This document shows positions 60,150 to 64,000 of a stretch of DNA of 64,000 nucleotides, piece after piece. Source of the stretch: Pseudofrankia inefficax (GTDB lineage Bacteria; Actinomycetota; Actinomycetes; Frankiales; Frankiaceae); the NCBI RefSeq assembly GCF_000166135.1, contig NC_014666.1:8122001-8186000 (forward strand), written 5' to 3'. How positions within the stretch are numbered: the stretch's first letter is position 1; each line of letters opens with the position of its first letter. The notes below the pieces were generated by a model. It searched no databases and had not been told where the DNA came from. It saw only the letters and a list, made by a program, of their open reading frames with translations. The position numbers were made by a program, and so were the translations under genes.

Positions 60150-60530
60150 ATGGCGACTGTGGAATTGACCAAGGAAAACTTCGACGAGGTGGTCGGCGGG
60201 GACGCGGACCTCGTCCTGGTTGATTTCTGGGCATCGTGGTGCGGGCCGTGCCGGATGTTCGGGCCGGTCTACGAGCGGGCGTCGGAGAAGCACCCGGACG
60301 CGGTGTTCGGGAAGGTCGACACCGAGGCTCAGCGCGAGCTCGCCGCGCATTTCGGCATCTCGTCCATCCCGACCCTGATGATCGTCCGAGACAAGGTCGT
60401 CCTCTACTCCCAGCCCGGTGCGCTGCCCGAGGCCGCGCTGGAGGACCTGATCACGCAGGCAAAGGCCGTTGACATGGACACGGTCCGCGCCGAGGTGGCC
60501 GCGCAGGCCGGCGAGAAGCACACGCACTGA
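60150..60530 (+). CDS. thioredoxin
   Basis: A 126-aa thioredoxin. WCGPC at residues 30-34 is the redox site, and SIPTL holds the cis-Pro. VDFWASW precedes the site. It reduces protein disulfides in the cytosol; there is no signal peptide. GAGGAAGG lies about 6 nt ahead of the ATG. No thioredoxin reductase is adjacent, so this is a stand-alone copy. The short His-ended tail (EKHTH) could bind metal. Confidence 0.93.
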   Translation: MATVELTKENFDEVVGGDADLVLVDFWASWCGPCRMFGPVYERASEKHPDAVFGKVDTEAQRELAAHFGISSIPTLMIVRDKVVLYSQPGALPEAALEDLITQAKAVDMDTVRAEVAAQAGEKHTH

Positions 60531-60654
60531 CGCCTTTGGTCGTCCCGGCCACGTCCCAGACCGCAGTGGATTGAGCCGCCGGGCGGACGTGCCCTGGGCA
60601 ACTCCGCGCCGAAGGCGCCCGGATGATCGCCGATCTTCGGCTAACGTCCGGGAC

Positions 60655-61095
60655 GTGGCGAAATCATTGCGGATTCGGCCAATCGCGCTCGCGGCCGTGC
60701 GCCGTGGCGACGACCTCCTGGTCTACGAGGGGGTCGACCGCGTCAGTGACCGGCGGATCTTCCGGCCGCTCGGCGGCGGTGTCGAGTTCGGCGAACGGGC
60801 GGTCGAGGCGGTACACCGCGAGCTGCGTGAGGAGCTTGGCGCGGAGCTCACGAACGTCTCCCTGCTGGGCGTGCTGGAGAACGTCTTTCAGTGGGAAGGC
60901 CGACCGCACCACGAGATCGCCTTCGTCTTCGCCGCCGACCTCGTTGACGCGTCGTTCTACGCGCGCGACGAGCTCGGCAAGGTCCTCGACGCGAATGACG
61001 AGGTCAGCTGGCAGCCGATCTCACGGTTCACCGACGCTGACCCGTCAACGCCCCAGCTGCTGCCGCCGGGATTGCTGCCCCTGCTCAGCGGATGA
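60655..61095 (+). CDS. NUDIX hydrolase
   Basis: A 146-aa hydrolase. The Nudix box Gx5GEx7REUxEExGU fits exactly at residues 40-63 (GGGVEFGERAVEAV, then HRELREELGA). It cleaves nucleoside diphosphates linked to another moiety; the substrate is unknown. GTG 60655 lies 7 nt after TAACGT and has no ribosome site, so it is probably leaderless. The longer frame to 60469 overlaps the thioredoxin gene in another frame and is rejected. A terminator overlaps its stop codon. Confidence 0.9.
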   Translation: MAKSLRIRPIALAAVRRGDDLLVYEGVDRVSDRRIFRPLGGGVEFGERAVEAVHRELREELGAELTNVSLLGVLENVFQWEGRPHHEIAFVFAADLVDASFYARDELGKVLDANDEVSWQPISRFTDADPSTPQLLPPGLLPLLSG

Positions 61096-61104
61096 GCAGG
61101 GGCA
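61076..61104. terminator. terminator overlapping NUDIX stop codon
   Basis: Perfect 12-bp stem TGCCCCTGCTCA (61076-61087) with 61093-61104, loop 5. The TGA stop is the first part of the right arm. Between convergent genes. Confidence 0.8.
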
Positions 61105-61138
61105 GCGCGGGGGCAGAGCGGAGGAGCCGGGGCGAAGA

Positions 61139-62572
61139 TCAGAAGGTGAGCGGCCCGGGAGTGACGCCGGCGGCCCGGGCCGCGTGGGCGACCCGGGCGT
61201 GCAGTTCGGTGGTCGCCGCGAGGGTGAGCTCGGACGGCGGCTGAGCGGCGTCGTAGACCGGCTTGCCACCGACGTAGACCTGCTTGAGGTTGCGTAGCCC
61301 GCAGGCGAAGACATACGTCGCGTAGACATCCCAGATGGGACCCGTGTCCGGCTCACGGGGATCCACGACGAGAAAGTCGGCATGCTTGCCGACCTCCAGG
61401 CTGCCAAGCCGGTCCGCCACGCCGAGCACCTCCGCCGACCCAAGCGTGTGCATTCTCAGCATCTCCGCCGGCATCAGCACCTTCGCGTCGGAATGCAGGG
61501 CTCGCAAGGTGTAGATGCCGATCCGCATGTTCTGGAACGGATCGGAGATGTCGGTGCACGACTGATCGTCGAGACCAACTCCGATCCGGATGCCGGCCGC
61601 GCGCAACCGTGGGATGTCGGCGATTCCCGAACCGAGGCGGCCGTTCGAAGTCGGTTGCCACACCATCCCGGCACCGGCGGCCGCAGCCCTTGTAATCATC
61701 TCGTCCGTCGGGTGTACGAAGTGGCCGAACAGGAAACGCGGCCCCAGGATGCCTGCCTCGTCATACCAGGCGAACTTGGCCTGCTGCTGCTCCAGCGCCT
61801 CGGCCGTCTCGACGAAGTGGGCCTGGTTGATCACGCCATGCCGACGCATGAGCTCGGCCTCCACGGCGGCGGTGCGGGACGTGGCCGCCCATTGCACGGC
61901 ACCGAAGATCGCGGCGCCGAGGTTGAGCGGCGCCGGCACGTTCGCCTCGATGTGGTCGGCCACCGCGGCAAACGTGTCGAGGACCTGCTGCTCGGGGAAA
62001 GCCTCGTCATCGAGCCGGATCGCGGACATCACCCGAATGCCGGCGTCGGCGCCGGCGTCGACCTGACGGGTGAGGAAGTCGACAGGATGGACCTTCCCGA
62101 GGCTGGCGCTGCCGACCTGGGGGTCGTAGTTCCAGATCACCCGGCTCTGGGCGAAGTTGAACGCGGACGTTATGCCGTTGCGGGCGAAGTCCAGGCTGCC
62201 GTGCAGAGTGAACCAGTACAGGTCCTCGACGCCGGCGCCGGTCAGAACGGCCATGTTTTCGGCCAGCCAGCCGTAGAGCGTCTCGCCGACCCCCAGCCCG
62301 CGCAGCCCGGACATGAACAGGTGGCTGTGCGCGGAGATGAACCCTGGGGCGACGATCGCCCCACCTACGTCCAGTACCGCCCTGGATGTCGCTGAGGCGC
62401 TGGGGTCGACGGTCGAGGGTGGCGTCGGCGGGTCACCGGGCCCGATTCCGGTGATCGTGCCGTCGTCGCCGACGGTCAGCCAGCCGCGGAACGGTTCCGC
62501 TCCGTCCGCCATCGTCAGCAGCAGCGCGTTGACGACCGTCAGCGCCGTCGCGTCCGTACCACCAGCGGTCAT
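61139..62572 (-). CDS. amidohydrolase (cytosine deaminase/TrzN-AtzB-like)
   Basis: A 477-aa metal-dependent hydrolase. The HxH motif is HSHLFMSGLRGLG, FGHFVHPTDE holds the third His, and GVGLDDQSCTDISDPFQNMRIG the metal Asp region. GKHADFLVVDPREPDTGP marks the small composite domain. It resembles deaminases of guanine, triazines or S-adenosylhomocysteine; the substrate is unknown. ATG 62572 follows GGGAGGGAGCAGGC. Convergent with the NUDIX gene. Confidence 0.88.
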   Translation of the reverse strand: MTAGGTDATALTVVNALLLTMADGAEPFRGWLTVGDDGTITGIGPGDPPTPPSTVDPSASATSRAVLDVGGAIVAPGFISAHSHLFMSGLRGLGVGETLYGWLAENMAVLTGAGVEDLYWFTLHGSLDFARNGITSAFNFAQSRVIWNYDPQVGSASLGKVHPVDFLTRQVDAGADAGIRVMSAIRLDDEAFPEQQVLDTFAAVADHIEANVPAPLNLGAAIFGAVQWAATSRTAAVEAELMRRHGVINQAHFVETAEALEQQQAKFAWYDEAGILGPRFLFGHFVHPTDEMITRAAAAGAGMVWQPTSNGRLGSGIADIPRLRAAGIRIGVGLDDQSCTDISDPFQNMRIGIYTLRALHSDAKVLMPAEMLRMHTLGSAEVLGVADRLGSLEVGKHADFLVVDPREPDTGPIWDVYATYVFACGLRNLKQVYVGGKPVYDAAQPPSELTLAATTELHARVAHAARAAGVTPGPLTF

Positions 62573-62733
62573 GCCTGCTCCCTCGCGCCCGCGCACAGCC
62601 ACCGACCATGAGGCCGCTTGTGGTCATGAGCCGGCTCCGCAGGGCCGGCGCACGCCTCACGCCCGCCTTGCTGGTCAGTACCGTCCTATCTGCTGGCACG
62701 CTACCGACCTGCTGTTTCTCACGGATTAGGCGG

Positions 62734-63183
62734 CTATCGCCGTTCCTTGCGCCACACGAGCTTGAGGGCGGACCAGTCCACGTCGAGGGCGGCGACCTTG
62801 GTGTCGACCAGACCGAGGGGGAGCGCCTCGTCACGGATGAGGTTCTCGGTGACATCGCTTCGATGGCCGGCCGCCTTGCGTGGCCAGGCGATCCACAGCG
62901 CACCCGCCGGAAAGATCACCTGGCCGAAGCCCGCGATCGCAGCCTCCAGCTCTTCCGGCGTCCGGCAGAAGGCAACGACGACGTTCGCCGCGCCGGACGG
63001 AGGGCCGGCGGGCTCGGCGGCAGGCGGCGTGGAGATCCGCTGGCTCGTCACGTCGGCCGGAAGGTCAGGGATGGCCCAGCCCGCCGGCGCGCCGCACAGC
63101 ACAACCTCATGTCCGGCCTTGACCCCGAGCTTCCGCACCATCGCGGTGCCTGAGTAGCCTGCCTGCCCGTTTGTCACGGTCAC
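62734..63183 (-). CDS. DUF3052 family protein
   Basis: A 149-aa protein of the DUF3052 family. YSGTAMVRKLGVKAGHEVVL, VVVAFCRTPEELEAAI, FPAGALWIAWPRKAAG and LIRDEALPLGLVDTKVAALDVDWSALKLVWRK are the expected conserved blocks. Its role is unknown; it is common in actinobacteria as a single small cytosolic protein. It stands alone, divergent from the truncated acidic-protein gene on the right. Confidence 0.88.
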   Translation of the reverse strand: MTVTNGQAGYSGTAMVRKLGVKAGHEVVLCGAPAGWAIPDLPADVTSQRISTPPAAEPAGPPSGAANVVVAFCRTPEELEAAIAGFGQVIFPAGALWIAWPRKAAGHRSDVTENLIRDEALPLGLVDTKVAALDVDWSALKLVWRKERR

Positions 63184-63384
63184 AGTGTTATCCAGGGCTG
63201 GTCCGGCGAGGTCGGCCGGTGGCTCCGCGACCCCGCGCCAGCTGGGCAGCGACTCACCCCGCGACCCACCGGTTGAGGCGCGGCCAGGCCCCGCACACCC
63301 CCGGTACAGGGTGGGGTTCTCCCGACCAGGGCGGGCGGCCTGGGCCTATGGTGCGAGGCCTGGGCCACAAGGCAGGCTGGAACT

Positions 63385-64000
63385 GTGGAACCCGATCGTG
63401 TGGCAGCGGAGCGCGCCACTCCCGATAAGCAGGACACGGGCGTTTCGGCGCAGGGCGACGTCGAAGCCGCGGGTGACGAGGTCGTCGCTCTCGAGAAGAC
63501 CCGTTCGGACGAAGGCCTGCCGGACGCTGAGACCGACACCGCGAGCGAGACCAGCGAAGAAGACCGCGCCGACGACCCGGCCGGCGACGACGCTAGCGAC
63601 ACCGTGCCCGACGCTGACGAAGCGCATCACGCCGACAAAGAGCCCTACGCCGACGAAGCGCCTGACACGGATGAAGCCGCCGCCGAGACCGACGAAGCCG
63701 AGGCCAAGGACGTGGCCGAGACCGCCGCCGAGACCGACGACGCTGAGGCCGAGGCCAAGGATGTGGCCGGTGCCGAGGTCGAGGCGGACGGCACTGAGGC
63801 TCAGGGCAAGGACGGGGCCGACGCGGAGGTCGAGGGCGTCGCCGAGGCGTCGAAGTCCCGTCTTGACGCCGCTCCGGGCGGTGCGCCCGGAGCGGCCGGG
63901 CTGACCCCGGACGAGGCGCGCAAGCCGGTACCGGAGTCGATTCCCCTCCTGGGGATCGGTGCCCGGGCGTGGAAGCAGGTGACGTTCGAGCTGCTGAACC
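63385..64000 (+). CDS. acidic repetitive protein, 3'-truncated by window edge
   Basis: A frame open from GTG 63385 to the end (about 205 codons). Residues 15-155 are strongly acidic and degenerate, rich in E, D and A (ETDEAEAKDVAETAAETDDAEAEAKDVA in pieces). The compositional bias at codon positions is right for a gene. After residue 170 the sequence becomes normal (PESIPLLGIGARAWKQVTFELLN), suggesting a disordered N-terminus before a folded or membrane domain beyond the window. Start uncertain; family not recognised. Confidence 0.6.
   Translation, partial: MEPDRVAAERATPDKQDTGVSAQGDVEAAGDEVVALEKTRSDEGLPDAETDTASETSEEDRADDPAGDDASDTVPDADEAHHADKEPYADEAPDTDEAAAETDEAEAKDVAETAAETDDAEAEAKDVAGAEVEADGTEAQGKDGADAEVEGVAEASKSRLDAAPGGAPGAAGLTPDEARKPVPESIPLLGIGARAWKQVTFELLN

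Noticed and set aside
59237..60223. A 328-aa ORF across the repeat-rich gap
   Set aside because: No ribosome site or family motif; it crosses the PPOX gene antisense and the tandem repeats.

Overview
The window is high-GC actinobacterial chromosome (about 70% GC by eye, GTG and TTG starts common, several apparently leaderless genes, Tat and ECF sigma/anti-sigma components). The gene content (a split FxsA/FxsB-type RiPP locus, DUF574-type methyltransferase beside an XRE/DUF5753 regulator, WS/DGAT, many amidohydrolases, SDRs and acyl-CoA enzymes, and short intergenic inverted repeats) is most like Frankiaceae (Frankia/Pseudofrankia). That taxonomic call is inference. I found no rRNA, tRNA, CRISPR array, prophage or transposase.

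Layout. 1-2264 (minus): FxSxx-COOH RiPP locus with a 62-aa precursor ending F-D-S-S-I, a radical SAM/SPASM maturase, and a separate ORF for the HExxH-type partner that runs off the left edge. 2894-5345 (minus): fatty-acid desaturase and its ferredoxin-type reductase. 5738-9941: two near-identical cold-shock genes flank an RpoD-family sigma factor and a small RHH-VOC-methyltransferase operon. 10697-15513 (plus): a secreted 71-aa protein; a Pro/Tyr-rich ORF translationally coupled to a second radical SAM/SPASM enzyme; then egtA and egtD without egtB or egtC. 15593-18076: DUF574 methyltransferase, XRE regulator, FKBP isomerase. 18176-28546: SDR, dinucleotide-binding reductase, WS/DGAT, a three-gene dimethylamine-monooxygenase/oxidative N-demethylase-like operon with a TetR regulator, and a divergent Rieske oxygenase-SDR pair behind a promoter covered by a symmetric CGTACG operator, then nei.

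28756-38481: tatA, a cluster of intergenic inverted repeats, an amidohydrolase, phosphodiesterase, CoA-ester lyase, MaoC plus acyl-CoA dehydrogenase, threonine-dehydratase-like enzyme with divergent LysR, and a membrane-anchored HTH protein facing a secreted protein. 39572-47005 (minus): a two-component system followed by GT2-GtrA and GT39 glycosyltransferases, an envelope glycosylation block. 47136-48520: SigK/RskA-type ECF sigma and anti-sigma. 48723-58589: hydrolase, AraC, VOC, HelD-family RNA-polymerase-recycling ATPase, branched-chain amino-acid-type binding lipoprotein, M50-SRPBCC fusion, methyltransferase, two-domain VOC. 58772-64000: PPOX-fold protein, a repeat-rich gap, thioredoxin, NUDIX, amidohydrolase, DUF3052, and the start of an acidic protein cut by the right edge.

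The most interesting material is the pair of unrelated radical SAM/SPASM loci within 13 kb. The first is a recognisable FxsA/B system with the HExxH module encoded separately. The second joins an undescribed-looking Pro/Tyr-rich coupled ORF to a truncated ergothioneine gene set. The operator architectures at 2331, 9141 and 25446, and the family of about 80-bp inverted repeats, are also worth checking.
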